Source of the DNA: Neofusicoccum parvum
Taxonomy: Eukaryota > Ascomycota > Dothideomycetes > Botryosphaeriales > Botryosphaeriaceae
NCBI GenBank assembly: GCA_020912385.1
Contig: CP087209.1
Location: 2,914,001-2,978,000, forward strand
Direction: 5' to 3'
DNA length: 64,000 nt
Positions 10,772 to 21,880 of the stretch are shown here, in pieces. The notes below the pieces were generated by a model. It was not told where the DNA came from, searched no databases, and was given only the letters and a program-made list of their open reading frames with translations. Every line of letters starts with the position of its first letter. Position 1 is the first letter of the stretch. The position numbers and the translations under genes were made by a program.

Positions 10772-12866
10772 ATGGAGCACTTCCACCACCACTTCCACCT
10801 TGTGCGTCTCCAGATCTTGTCGCACACAACCAGGCCAACCGTAACACTGGGACGTACCTCGCTGACTGTTCAACGCAGGATCCAACCCCGACGCCGTCGA
10901 CGTACAATGAAGCACAGGGCTTCGAGCAGTCCATGTTCGGCAACCAGCATGGCGGTGCCATAGATGATCTTACGAAGTTCTGGATCCCTTTCGCCGCCAT
11001 CTACACCTTCATCCTCTGCCTTGGCATGACCATCATTTACTTCCAACGCTTCACCCAGGCGGTCCGCATCCGTGGCTTCTGGCTGACCTGTGCTGCCGTC
11101 TTCTCGCTGCACATCTACCTCCTCATGATCTTCCTGAGCTATCCCCTCAGGTTCTGGTATGGATGCACGTCCGAGTTCTGGGTCATGGCCACAATCTTCC
11201 CATTCGGCCTTGGCCTCTTCCAGAGTAAGCAGCACCTTCATCTCCCCGGCTCCGTCATTGAGCTCTTTCTGACCCGACCGCAGTCTCCAACGCCCGCTTC
11301 ATCTATTACTATCAGACCCAGCAGGACCTCCTTGCGAGACCGCACCGCAACAAGAGGGCCAAGGCTCCTTGCTGCTTTCGCGACCCACTCGGCTTTCTGA
11401 AGGCTCAGAAGAGCATGAATTTCATGACGAAAACGCTTGTCTTCGTCTTCTGTACCTGGCTGCTTACCATTCTCTTCTGCGCGTTCATGTACTTCGGGGC
11501 CTTCAACTTCCATGAGAGCTACGGACTGTTTGGAGAGTGGTCGGGAGACGCCAACTGTCATCGCGGGCCCCATGGCGAATGGTATGCTCTGACCCGCGAG
11601 GCGCTTCCAGAAATCAAACTGACTCCGCATCAGGGTGCCGACCGCTATGGGTCAGCTTCTTATGACTTGGTTCTGGGGCCCATACATGCTCTGGTACGCT
11701 AGGAACATCCAAGATACACACTACTGGTCCCTACAAACGAAGATGAACCTGCTCGCCGGGTACGTAGATTTCTTCAAGATGAGGCCCTGGACGTACGCTG
11801 ACACCTTCAGACTGCCGGGAACGCCTCTCTGGCTCGCCTTCTTGTATTCGAATAATCCGACCATCATTGCGATCAACCGCTGGTTCCCTCATGCTGGATG
11901 GTACGTTGTTATTCCGCCATGTAGAAGGCAATGCTGATACTTCTCAGGTTTATCCCCGGAATCATTACGATCCAAATGGGCGCCATCATCTTTCCTATCC
12001 TGGACATCTGCAAAGCCGGCGTATACATGATGAACCTGGAGGACGACCGAGAGACCAACAGTCCCGAGTCTACTTCAGATGCTACGAACCGAAGGATGAA
12101 TAAGGGATTGTACTCAATGTCTGCGTTCGAAACAGCCTTGATGGGCAACATAGAGCCTCTGTTGGCGTGGGCTGCCAACCGCAACTTCACAGCAGCCGAG
12201 ATCAATTTCCTTGTCTACGTCCGCAATTGGAAGGAGAACTGGGGAGGCCCTGGAAGACGCAACAGGTCGCTCAATCCGGTCCAGGCTCGCACTCGCTTCG
12301 AGGACGCCGCGATCATCTTCCTTACCTTCATCAACCCCGAGACGTCGAAAGTCACAATCAATATCGATGACCACAGCTACAGGGACATTGCCAAGTACTT
12401 CTCTGACGTGGTGGCTCGCGATCTGCACGGAGAGGGCGTCAGCTTCTTTTCCGCTCAACAGCAAGTTGCGCCTTGGGAGAACGAACACGCATCGCAGAGC
12501 CAGCGCACGCCGAGCTTTGACAGAGGCCGCTTGCAGTATGTTGGTGACGACAGCGAGGATAGTGATGACGACCTCTACGAGGTTCCGAAGGGCTTCAGCT
12601 TGTCTGTCTTCGACGATGCCTACCGTATCATCAAAGAGGATCTCTTCTATAGCACTTGGATGCAGTAAGTAATACCGGCAATGCCTTCTGGCCGAATCGT
12701 TCCTATCCACTGATGAAGCCCTAGTTATGTCAACGACATCGAGACCACCAGCATGGCGACGGAGACGACTGACCACCTGTGCACGGAAGCGTGCAAGCAC
12801 GAGACTTGGACGCCGAGCCCTCTCCAGACCCCTGCACAGGCGCACGTCGGCACGCCTCGTTTCTGA
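10772..12866 (+). CDS. Seven-transmembrane protein with C-terminal RGS domain (GprK-like)
   Basis: Six exons (10772-10801, 10879-11224, 11284-11581, 11634-11900, 11948-12664, 12725-12866) give 599 aa. All introns are 47-77 bp with matching phases, e.g. HGEW joined to VPTAMGQ and GW to FIPG. The N-terminal half has seven hydrophobic helices, the first near FWIPFAAIYTFILCLG and the last near FIPGIITIQMGAIIF. The C-terminal half carries an RGS-type helical bundle from SMSAFETALMGN through FDDAYRIIKEDLFYSTWMQ, interrupted by an acidic Ser/Asp loop. This receptor-plus-RGS architecture is known from Aspergillus GprK-type proteins, and by analogy it would sense a signal at the plasma membrane and speed GTP hydrolysis on a G-alpha subunit. 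The 10-codon first exon is the least certain part. The C-terminus is Thr/Pro-rich. Confidence 0.82.
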
Positions 12867-14420
12867 AGGACCCGGTGTCCCACCTTGCATTCGACGTTCG
12901 GCATGCCGTGCGGGCATAGGTGCAGAAGCTCATCGCGTTGTTGGTGTCAGACTCGAGCGGATCTTGCTGGTCTATTAACACTCAGTCTCCCTAAGTTTTC
13001 TGCAGTTGCTTTCACCCAGTTCTGGTAGGACGGCCACACAAAGCCCCATCATCAGCGATCTTGTAGACTCACTGCCTGCTTCGATCCGGGATGCGCATAG
13101 AGGCTAGTCGGTGGGCTGGGATCTGCTTTCTTGCTTTCATAAGGCGGAGGTTCGGAGACCGATGGACGACGGGCGGTCAGATTAGTGCATATAGCATGAA
13201 AATGGCGAATCGAGCCTCGGGCCAATCCTTGCTCTGGTGTTTCTTGCCTGCTGCGGAGATGTCTCCAGGCCGGCGGGTGCACCCTGCACGGTGGAGCTCA
13301 CCCCCACCAATGCTCCACGCGCGCCGGCGATCACCAACACCGACAGTCGACGTCGGCGCATCGGCCAGGGTGAGGCATGTTGGGAAGGAGGAGCGTCTGG
13401 CAGGCGCGAAGCCGGGCTGGGGCGGCGACAGCAGGAAGGTTTGCGGCTCGGAAGCTTGGCATGCGGGCGCTGGGATCGGGGGCCTTGGTGGGACTCAGCA
13501 GCAGTGCGTATGCAGGCACCCGGCACAGGCACACGGGCGGCATGGCACCATCGCTTGCGCAGATGGCGTGCGGGTTGACGAGTCTCTGGGCGATAAGGTC
13601 ACGCCAGGTATAAAGCTACGACCCATCGATCGATGCGGCATGTCCTTGTTGCCTTTTGCCTCTCCGTGCCTCCGACCTGCCTGTCCGCGGGCCCCAGGGC
13701 CCGTCGGCGCGCCCGGGCTTGGGCTGTCGTCGGATTAGGGACCTGCTCACGTGCGCCCGACGAGTCGCAGCGCACCACGCTCGCAACGATGCCCGAGATT
13801 GCGGCCGTCTACCTGCCGCGGCCGCGTGCCTGCCGCGTCGCGCAAGTCGTCAGTCGTTGCACACCTGCGTGTGTGCGCGGCGGGCAAGGGCCGGCCGGGC
13901 GCAGAGAACCTTCCCATTCGCTCCCCCGGCCGCCATTTGCCATCCGGCCAGGAACTGACGTGCTCGGCCGCTGCCTCACGCTGACACAGGAGCCGCTAGA
14001 CCAACGCAGGGTCTGTCTGGATTGCGCGGAGGAGCCGCGTCCAGCACGCAATTTCTGGCGCCGGGACCTCACCGCCCTATGGCTCTAGCGCCCCCCGTAT
14101 AAAAATGTCGAGCGGCGCCCCAGCTGGCAGGGCCATTCGGACAGCATCCCCGCGCCCCGCGACCCTTTGTTTCTGCCTGTTTCGCCTCGATCTGGTGGCC
14201 TGGGTCCGACCGCTGCCGATCTGCCACCCTTCATCAGCCTCCTGCCCATCCTCTCGCTCGGACACCGCCCGGCTGGTCGCGTGACTGCGCTGCTCGAGAA
14301 GAGACGGCCGGCCCTCCCCGCTGACGTGTCAGACGCTGTAGCACGGGAAATTTCGAGGCCTATATAGGACGCGGCGACGCTGCTGCTCTCGACCGCCAAC
14401 CCGCTCCAATTCCTCCCGCC
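12867..14420. promoter_or_regulatory. Promoter region of choline sulfatase
   Basis: A 1.55 kb gap between two plus-strand genes. A TATA-like TATATAG lies at 14361-14367, about 54 bp before the sulfatase ATG, followed by a C/T-rich leader. A second AT-rich element (TATAAAAA) lies at about 14098-14105. The remaining sequence is GC-rich with overlapping meaningless open frames on both strands. Confidence 0.55.
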
Positions 14421-16082
14421 ATGGCTCCTCACGCATTCCCGGACACGCCTCCCAACGGCCCGCAGGAGACGGGCTACCTGCCGCCGGCGGGCCCCCAGTT
14501 CCCCGTGAAGCCCAACATCCTGTACATCATGGCCGACCAGATGTCGGCGCCGCTGCTGAAGATGCACGACCCCAATTCGCCCATCAAGACGCCGCACCTG
14601 GACCGCCTGGCCGAGACGGGCGTGGTGTTCGACAGCGCCTACTGCAACGGGCCCCTCTGCGCGCCGTCTCGCTTCGTCATGGTCACCGGCCAGCTGCCGC
14701 ACAAGATCGGCGCCTACGATAACGCCTCGCACCTCAATGCCGACGTCCCCACCTTCGCGCACTACCTGCGTCGTGAGGGCTACGAGACGACGCTGGCGGG
14801 CAAGATGCACTTCATCGGCCCGGACCAGCTGCACGGCTTCGAGAACCGCCTGACCTCGGACATCTACCCCGGCGACTTCGGCTGGGCCGTCAACTGGGAC
14901 AAGCCGGACGAGCGCCAGGAGTGGTTCCACAACATGTCCTCCGTTCTGCAGGCCGGGCCGTGCGTGCGCTCCAACCAGCTCGACTACGACGAGGAGGTCA
15001 TGTACAAGTCGACGCAGTACCTGTACGATCACGTGCGAAAGGGCGATAAGGAGCGGCCGTTCTGCCTGACGGTATCTCTGACTCACCCGCACGACCCCTA
15101 CGCAATCACCGAGGACTACTGGGACCGATACGAGGATGTTGAGATCCCCATGCCCGCGGTGCAGATCAAGCAGGAGGACCAGGATCCCCACTCCAAGCGC
15201 ATCATGAAGTGTATCGATCTCTGGGACAACGAGGTGCCCGACGAGGCCGTCCGCCGGGCCCGGCGCGCCTACTACGGCGCCTGCAGCTACGTCGACGACC
15301 AGGTCGGCAGGCTCATCAAGACGCTGAAGGACTGCAAGCTCGACAGGAACACGATCGTCGTTTTCAGCGGCGACCACGGAGACATGCTCGGCGAGCGCGG
15401 GCTCTGGTACAAGATGTCTTGGCACGAGGGCAGTGCCCGCGTGCCGCTTATCATCAACTATCCGCCTCGCTTCACTCCGCGCCACGTCAAGGACTCGGTC
15501 TCGACCATGGATCTGTTGCCCACTTTGGTCGACTTGGCCGGCGGACGCATGGACACTAGCCTTAGCATCGACGGCGAGAGTCTGTACCCGGCGCTCTGCG
15601 GCCACCGCACGAGGGACGAAGTCATTGGCGAGTACATGGGCGAGGGGTCCATCTCCCCGGTCATGATGATTCGCAGGGGCCAGTGGAAGTATACTTGCAG
15701 CCTGGTCGATCCTCCGCAGCTGTTCGATCTCGAGAAGGACCCGCAGGAGCTTCACAACGTAGCCGACTCGGATGACCCGGAATACAAGAAGGCTGCAGCC
15801 GAATTCGCGGACGAGGCGAGCCGCAGGTGGGATCTGCAGAAGATCCACGACGACGTGTTGAAGTCGCAGCGGATGCGCAGGCTGTGCTGGAACGCGCTGA
15901 AGCAGGGACGGTTCGAGTCGTGGGACTACCAGCCGCAGGACCTCGCGTCGCAGAAGTACATCCGATCGACCATTCCTCTGGACGATCTCGAGCTCCGCGC
16001 CCGCTACCCACCCGTCGATGCTTACGGCAAGCCGCACATGACGCAGCACCCCCATGGCCTTGCTGCTGCTAAGGGCCAGTAA
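14421..16082 (+). CDS. Choline sulfatase
   Basis: A single-exon gene of 553 aa. Choline sulfatase hydrolyses choline-O-sulfate, a fungal sulfur store and osmolyte, to choline and sulfate in the cytosol; the bacterial counterpart is BetC. The formylglycine signature is C80-A-P-S-R84 within NGPLCAPSRF, where Cys80 would be oxidised by a formylglycine-generating enzyme. Metal-binding segments are NILYIMADQ (Asp39) near the start and FSGDHGDMLGERGLW near residue 316. The C-terminal part, ending in conserved Arg/Trp-rich sequence (SQRMRRLCWNALKQGRFESW), matches the choline-sulfatase-specific C-terminal domain. No signal peptide is seen. The start at 14421 lies in a CCGCC ATG context. No neighbouring gene of sulfur metabolism was recognised, so the gene stands alone here. 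Confidence 0.95.
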   Translation: MAPHAFPDTPPNGPQETGYLPPAGPQFPVKPNILYIMADQMSAPLLKMHDPNSPIKTPHLDRLAETGVVFDSAYCNGPLCAPSRFVMVTGQLPHKIGAYDNASHLNADVPTFAHYLRREGYETTLAGKMHFIGPDQLHGFENRLTSDIYPGDFGWAVNWDKPDERQEWFHNMSSVLQAGPCVRSNQLDYDEEVMYKSTQYLYDHVRKGDKERPFCLTVSLTHPHDPYAITEDYWDRYEDVEIPMPAVQIKQEDQDPHSKRIMKCIDLWDNEVPDEAVRRARRAYYGACSYVDDQVGRLIKTLKDCKLDRNTIVVFSGDHGDMLGERGLWYKMSWHEGSARVPLIINYPPRFTPRHVKDSVSTMDLLPTLVDLAGGRMDTSLSIDGESLYPALCGHRTRDEVIGEYMGEGSISPVMMIRRGQWKYTCSLVDPPQLFDLEKDPQELHNVADSDDPEYKKAAAEFADEASRRWDLQKIHDDVLKSQRMRRLCWNALKQGRFESWDYQPQDLASQKYIRSTIPLDDLELRARYPPVDAYGKPHMTQHPHGLAAAKGQ

Positions 16083-17780
16083 ATGTTGACCTGATGCAGC
16101 CGACGTGGGGAAATACCCCTTTCTCCTCCCGTCGCGGCCCCGCAGTTGCTGCCACAGCATTGGATTTTAGGTCTTTCATCAGCTCGCAAGCGCACCAGGT
16201 CGAACTTTGGCCCGTTTTGATACCACCACTGTTTGGAGCAAAATTTCCCACCTGGCTCATTCGTTCTGTTGCTTGCTTGAGCTTTTAGCGAGGCGTTGGT
16301 GATGAGTTTGGACGGATTTGCTTTCTCCCACACTCGAGCGCGTTCTGAGTATTTGAGAAGCATTTCGATGGCTGTGCATGGGGGAGTATCGCATGGCAAT
16401 TGTTCTCTGCCCTTTTTTTTTCTCCTTTGCTCTGGTCTTCCAAGTTACGGCGATATTTACACTCCACAAGTATGCAAAATTCAATGAGAAATGATTTCCA
16501 GACTGGCTTGGACCATGACGATCGAATCTTGTGCAGGAAGACGCAGACAGCCAGATCATGGCCGATCAAGGGGGTGGCAAGACTGCAGCTACCAGAGCTA
16601 CCAGAGCTGCTAGAGCAAGGCCGTTACCGGGCGGTGATTGGGAGGCATGTGACCCGAGAGAATGGTGGGGAAATAATATCAGATCCTTCCAGAAACGCGC
16701 TGAAACTGGGACGGTGGCCTTTCAGAAAGGATGCCAAAACGTTGTGCAACACACGGCGCACGCATGTGCATGTCATTGGCGCGTGTGGTGAAACTTTGCA
16801 TGCTTTTCGCCAAGAGGCAGCCGGGCTCTGGGGTCAGGGTCGGCAACGAAGCTTCGGTCTACGTAATTGATATGTAAGGGGCAGCGAAGTATAAACACGA
16901 ATGGGAAGGCGACAAACGCGTGACGGCGATGGCATCATTTCCTGGGGAAATGGCGGGCGCGGCGCCCGGACGGAGCCAGGGCGCAATGTATCTCGGACGT
17001 TGCGGATAAGACAACGGACGGCACGCCTTGGTGCCTCCATCGCATGGCCAAGTGGCAACGCGGGGAGGGCGCTCTGAAACATACTGCTCGCCGACGACGG
17101 GGGAGAGCTCGCCCTTCCAGATTGACCAGATTCATGCGCTTCATTTCGGCGGCGGCGGCAAGAGCGACGGGTCGATTGCGCGCTCGATTCAGCCCTCCTC
17201 CCACGATCGCAGGCCGGCCGAAAAGCGGGCAGAGGAGAGACAGTCCACGCCTGTTTTCCCCTTCTTGCTGCGCCGCAGCACGCGCCCACGCCCGCGCCGA
17301 CCCTTCTCCCCCAGACTCGCCCAACGACGAAAGCACACGTAAGCGAAACCGCCATCCACGCGCCGTTCTTCTCTCCTGTTTGCCGCTGCCGGCGACGGGC
17401 GGACGGCGATGCGACGCGTCACTGGCAGCCGGCGCACATCCCATTACTCACACCGGCTGGTGGCATCGGGGCAGCCGCTGCGAGCTGCGCTGCGCTGCGC
17501 GCTGCGCCTGCTGTCGCTGCATGCAACCGACAAACCTGTGCCAGGCCGAAAGCGGGAATCTTTAACCGCCCAATCACAGCCCGTCCCCACCGCCACCGTT
17601 AGTCCATTCGCTCCCCTCTCCCCTCCTTCCACCCCGTGATCATTGTTTCCCTAATCAAACGTTTCCTCATCCATCGCCTCCTTTTTGCCTCTGCGTCCGC
17701 TGCCGCCCGGCATGCCCACATTTCCCGCCCTTGGGAGTCCCGGCTCTCTTCTTCCCCGTCGAAACGCCAAGAAATAAGGC

Positions 17781-17808
17781 TGCCCTGCCCTGCCCTGCCC
17801 TGCCCTGC
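17781..17808. repeat. TGCCC microsatellite
   Basis: Five perfect tandem copies of TGCCC followed by a partial copy, inside the non-coding region. Confidence 0.95.
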
Positions 17809-18476
17809 GCGCTCTGCATTAAGGTGGCTTTCGGAGATCGTTCCACCGGCCGTTTCGCCTGTGGGGCTCGGCCGGTGCTATTGCACCACAAGGTGCAAGG
17901 CGGCTCTGCACGTTTGATCGAGGCGGCGGTGTGATCAGATAGCACGCACCCGCGTTCCCCCATGCGCCGCGGCTCATGCTCGGAGCCGGGTGCTTTGGGC
18001 ACCTACACGTACCTGGGCTGGGGTTTGTTTCTTTTCTCTCTCCCTCTCGGACCGTCGTCGCCGTCGCCGTCGCCCGTGGCATTTTTTCGGCATCGATGAT
18101 TGCGCCGTCAATCGCACTTTTCTCTCTTCGTCTTTGCTTCTCGCCCTTCAGGACCGTCTGGCCCCGGCTCAGCCCAGTCAGCCAACCAGCCAGTCAAACA
18201 TCACCTCCTTTTTTTTTTTTTTCCTTCTACGCAACGTTTCGGCAGGGCTGGAATCGCTCCAGACCGGCGCCGGAGCCGTCCGTGGTCTTCCAGAGTTCAC
18301 GGGCATCCTTCGGCCTCGCGCGCCACGACCTAGCCTACCGCGCCGGTGTCGTTCGGAAGCCGGGCCCCAATCGGACGTTGCCGGCTCCCGGGTGAGGTAG
18401 AGAGAGAGGGAGCACCGGCGCCTGGGCGGTTTGTTTCGCTGGTCACGCTGGCAGGCTGGCCAAGTGGCGGGCCTGG

Positions 18477-18511
18477 CCAGCCAGCCAGCAAGCCAGCAAG
18501 CCAGCCAGCAG
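18477..18511. repeat. CCAG/CAAG short tandem repeat
   Basis: An imperfect array of CCAG, with CAAG-containing variants, in non-coding sequence. Confidence 0.85.
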
Positions 18512-19440
18512 GCGGTTCGGCCGGCCGCTCGGTCGGTGCGGAAAGGTAGGTGTGTTCTTGGGCACGCCCGCGCGCACGTGGCTCTCGGGCTTGGTGGATG
18601 ACGATGACGTGCGGCTTGGGGCTGGTCGTTGGGGACACGCGGCGGACGGAGGCTCGCGTGTGCCTGCGCGTTCCGGCTTTACGGCGGCGGTATGTACGTG
18701 TGGTCGGGGGATTAGTTGGGCTGCGGTATAGGTGGGTGTCGGGGGTGCTCTGAACTGGATGGAGCGGAGCGGCGGGCGCGCTGTTGTATTCTGCCCTCGT
18801 TGCCTCTTCGTCTTGCAGAGCACGTCCGCGTCCGGCGAACGCCTGTCTGATGTGCCCTCTCCATCCGAGAACTGCTGTTTATGGCGGAGTCCCTGGCCGT
18901 GCGCTTGGTTGTTACCGGCTAGCTGGGTCTGTGAGTCCGTATCGTTTGTGCGGGGTAGCGGGGAAGAGATCTTCGGCAAGATACCAAGGAGAGGCCCAGC
19001 TCCGGGGATGTGTTTTTATCTAATTTGCACGTCTGCGGACAAGAGGTACACGGCTAGTTCAAGAAGTATTGCAACAAGGACATGCTCTCCGCATATGAGC
19101 AGTTGAGGCATTCGTCCGGAGGCAAGGGCGTAGTGAAAGAAATGTCAAAGCTATCTGGATAAATGCTATAATTGCCCATATACATGCGCACATTTGGCAT
19201 TGATTTCCAGACGACCTCGTGCCTCGATAGTCGCATCGCATCGTTTCACAGGAAAAGAAGTCCAGTAATCATATTATAACTATTGTGCATTGAGTGCTGC
19301 CAGAACGCTTCCCACAGTCTTCAGGGTATCAATCTCATAATCCATGAAACGCAGACATTCAAACGCAGTCAACCTTTGTTTCGCTCCAACCCCCCAATCC
19401 CAGCTCAAGAAAGCAGAAAGAACCACGCCTCTTCGCACCC

Positions 19441-20277
19441 CTAGAACAGCAACCCACCCAGCAACGCCCCACCCATAAACCCACCCAGCAGCGGGAACCC
19501 ATATCCACCACCGTACCCATACCCGTACGGCCTCGAATACGGCGTCGTCGGCCGCAAGTACCTCGCGTTCGCCGTGCCGCCGAACGGGCCCTGGGCGTAC
19601 GGGTCGTAGCCGTACGCGCCCGACGGCGCGCCCACGCCCCGCGGGGGCACGATGTAGACGTCGCGGCCCTCCCTGTCCTTGCACAGGTACTGCGGCTCGC
19701 CCGTCTCGAGGGCGCGGGACAGCGCGCGGCGCGCGGCCAGGTGCGCGGCGTAGGCCTGCCGCTCCTGCTCCGCGCGCCGGCGTCGCTGGGCCTCGCGCTG
19801 CGCGTGGTCGGTGTGCGTCAGCCGGTCTTTGATGCGGCGCCCGAGCTTGTGCAGGCCGTGGACTTCGTCGCTGCCTTTCGGAGATGTGCCGGGCTGCTTT
19901 GCGGGCTGCGCCTTGTTTTTGTGGTCGTCGGCGTCGTCGTCGTCGCTGCTCTCGGCGGTGATGTCTTGCAGGCTGATGCTGCGGTGGAGGCGGGTGATGT
20001 TCTCGACTTCGGCGGGAGGGAGGGAGGCGAGGTACTGCTCGTCGTCGTACGGGTGGTGCCATATCGAGCGGGGAGGGTCGGAGCGCGTGTCGACGAAGAA
20101 TTGGTGCTCGCTCTTCTGGTCGTACTGCCGGACCCAGCCGGCCGGGAGAGGGCGGACCTCGTCCTCCATGCTGCGGCGGCGTTCTGCGGGAATGCCATTG
20201 CGAGGCGGGCGTTGCGGGGTTGACGAGGAGCCGGTGGTGTGTGTTGCGGCCTCGTAGGAAGGCGGTAGGTCCGACAT
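19441..20277 (-). CDS. WW-domain protein with Gly-rich hydrophobic tail
   Basis: A single-exon gene of 278 aa. It starts at the ATG at 20277; the open frame extends upstream only from a TTG codon. An N-terminal PPSY motif (MSDLPPSYEAA) precedes a WW domain at about residues 42-80, visible as LPAGWVRQYD..FFVDTRSDPPRSIWHHP with both signature tryptophans. WW domains bind PPxY peptides. An acidic Asp/Ser stretch and a Lys/Arg/Gln/Glu-rich helix (around QREAQRRRRAEQERQAYAA) follow. The C-terminus is Tyr/Gly-rich and ends in FPLLGGFMGGALLGGLLF, which could be a membrane-inserting hydrophobic segment. Related proteins of unknown role occur widely in Pezizomycotina. It lies in tandem with the next gene on the same strand, 385 bp apart. 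Confidence 0.87.
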   Translation of the reverse strand: MSDLPPSYEAATHTTGSSSTPQRPPRNGIPAERRRSMEDEVRPLPAGWVRQYDQKSEHQFFVDTRSDPPRSIWHHPYDDEQYLASLPPAEVENITRLHRSISLQDITAESSDDDDADDHKNKAQPAKQPGTSPKGSDEVHGLHKLGRRIKDRLTHTDHAQREAQRRRRAEQERQAYAAHLAARRALSRALETGEPQYLCKDREGRDVYIVPPRGVGAPSGAYGYDPYAQGPFGGTANARYLRPTTPYSRPYGYGYGGGYGFPLLGGFMGGALLGGLLF

Positions 20278-20662
20278 GGTTGCGGCGGTGAATGCGCTGT
20301 AAAGCGCTATGGGGGTGTGAGGTGACAATGGGACTGGCAAGAGGGCGCAGCCGGGTTATGTAGGACAGGACGTGGCGTGTTGAGTCTCCAGACATCGAAT
20401 AGTGATGTCACTTCCAGACACGCGCCACACGCACCGCCACACTTCTGGCACATTCGCTCCTTCCGCATGTGATTTGCTCTCGAGTCTTTGTTCCTGCTGT
20501 GCTGCGCCTTGCGATGGAAAAGCTGTGTAACAGCTCGGCAAAGATGCCGATTGCCCCAATTAACAGTGCATGGAGTCTTGTCTAACTCTGTGAGTGGTTT
20601 GTTCAGTGTAGCAGACTCGGCGAACATACCAACGAAGAGCATTGGTATGAGAGGAGCCGCAA
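20278..20662. promoter_or_regulatory. Intergenic region upstream of WW-domain gene
   Basis: A gap between two minus-strand genes. It should contain the 3' end of the upstream gene and the promoter of the WW-domain gene. No distinct motif was recognised. Confidence 0.4.
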
Positions 20663-21364
20663 TCATCTCCTGGGCCTCTGACCGAGGAAGCCGTTGTTCA
20701 TGGTCATGATCTCACGGAACCTCCGCCGCTCCTCCTCTTTTGCCTTCTCTTCAATTGCCTTCGCAATGACGCCGGAGTCCCACCAAACCCTTCCCTCGTA
20801 GATGTGGAGGCCCTGATACCCCCTCTTCTGGCGAGGAGCTGCTCCAGCGTTCTCGTTTTCCATTTCTCTGCCCTCAGGCCCCTCTCCCAGCGCACCGGCG
20901 TCGTGCTGCGCTCCCTCTTCTCTCGGCTCTGGCGCCGGCTCCTGGACGGTACCGACAATGAACTCGAACATTCGCGGGATCTCCACTATCCTCTCCTCTT
21001 CCCAATCTTTCAGCCGGCAGAGCATGACTGCCTGGACGCTGACGACATGTCTCTCGCCGTCCTTGAGGCAGCGCACATCCGATCCAAAAACGCGGGCCAG
21101 ACATGTTTGGTGATGCATGAACTCAAAGTCTCCGAAGCGTGATTTGATGCCGTTCCAGATGGCTTCGGATGAGCGATAGACATTGTTGGTGGTGTCGAAG
21201 AAGACAGCATCGTCGGCGAAGAACACATTGGAGTCACTCGTGTCAAAGTCGAGCGAGTCGAGCGCAGAGAGGTAGCCATGGACTACACGGAGGGCGGGAA
21301 TATCGGTGTACGGGGTCAGCGAGCCCGTGTGGGTGTGCATTGAGGAGCACTGGGGTTGGGCCAT
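20663..21364 (-). CDS. Hypothetical protein, possible NTF2/SnoaL-like fold
   Basis: A single-exon gene of 233 aa starting at the ATG at 21364. Residues about 20-90, with a pattern of helix then ADDAVFFDTTNNVYRSSEAIWNGI, resemble the start of SnoaL/NTF2-like domains: a small cone-shaped fold used by isomerases, dehydratases and binding proteins. The second half carries a Glu/Pro-rich insert, then a strand pair (GYQGLHIYEGRVWWD), then a charged C-terminal helix of Lys/Glu/Arg. Family assignment is tentative because no catalytic residues can be pointed to. Coding quality is good: consistent length, few rare residues, ATG at the start. Confidence 0.72.
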   Translation of the reverse strand: MAQPQCSSMHTHTGSLTPYTDIPALRVVHGYLSALDSLDFDTSDSNVFFADDAVFFDTTNNVYRSSEAIWNGIKSRFGDFEFMHHQTCLARVFGSDVRCLKDGERHVVSVQAVMLCRLKDWEEERIVEIPRMFEFIVGTVQEPAPEPREEGAQHDAGALGEGPEGREMENENAGAAPRQKRGYQGLHIYEGRVWWDSGVIAKAIEEKAKEEERRRFREIMTMNNGFLGQRPRR

Positions 21365-21846
21365 GGTGGCTTTGTGATGGGCGCAGTGGCGTGGCTAAGC
21401 AGGTGGCTGGCGCTCGACTGCGGTGGATTGAGAGATCGCGTCGTGTGCTGGAAGGCAACAGAATGCAGCAGAAAACGGACTGCGAAAGCTTGAGAGGGCA
21501 GGAGCGGAATATTGATTGGGCTTGGGCAGATCCTGGACAGCAAGGTACCAGCTCCCGCTCTTAAGTACACGACGCCAACGTGCGGCACTGCGAAGGAATG
21601 CCCGGCAGTGCAGGATCTCATCTCCAATCAGCCATGTCGCACGCCATATCAGGCTACTCGATGCGGGCGGGTTTCCCGGCGGGGAAGAGAGTGGGCCATC
21701 TGGGGGCCAAGGCTAAACGCTGACCTGCGACCCTGGCGGCTGCGCGACACCCTGTTGGCCAGCAGCCATCACGGTGCCGGGGCCCCGCCATCTGGGCGCT
21801 GCACGTGGTGGAGGACGGGCTCATTCCGTGCGCGACGCGAAGCCGA

Positions 21847-21880
21847 GGTGGTGGAGGAGGAGGAGGAGGAGGAGGAGAAA
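21847..21880. repeat. GGA/GGT microsatellite
   Basis: A purine-rich tract of GGT and GGA units (about ten) in intergenic DNA. Confidence 0.85.

Larger units (their letters stand above)
16083..19440. other. 3.3 kb non-coding region
   Basis: The left end is the 3' flank of choline sulfatase and the right end the 3' flank of the WW-domain gene. In between, 17550-18250 looks like a fungal promoter and 5' leader on the plus strand: C/T-rich stretches, a T tract at about 18209-18222 and a TTCAG-like acceptor at about 18146-18150. No plausible coding sequence follows it, however; the open frames here are low-complexity and overlap in all frames. A non-coding transcript is possible. Simple repeats at 17781 and 18477 are listed separately. 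Confidence 0.45.

Noticed and set aside
14085..16160. 691-codon open frame on the minus strand opposite choline sulfatase
   Set aside because: The plus-strand protein has full family motifs including the formylglycine site; the opposite frame is Val/Leu/Arg/His-rich as expected from GC-biased third codon positions and resembles nothing.
19280..20395. 371-codon frame overlapping the WW-domain gene
   Set aside because: Arg/Ala/Pro-rich shadow of the real frame, no WW signature.
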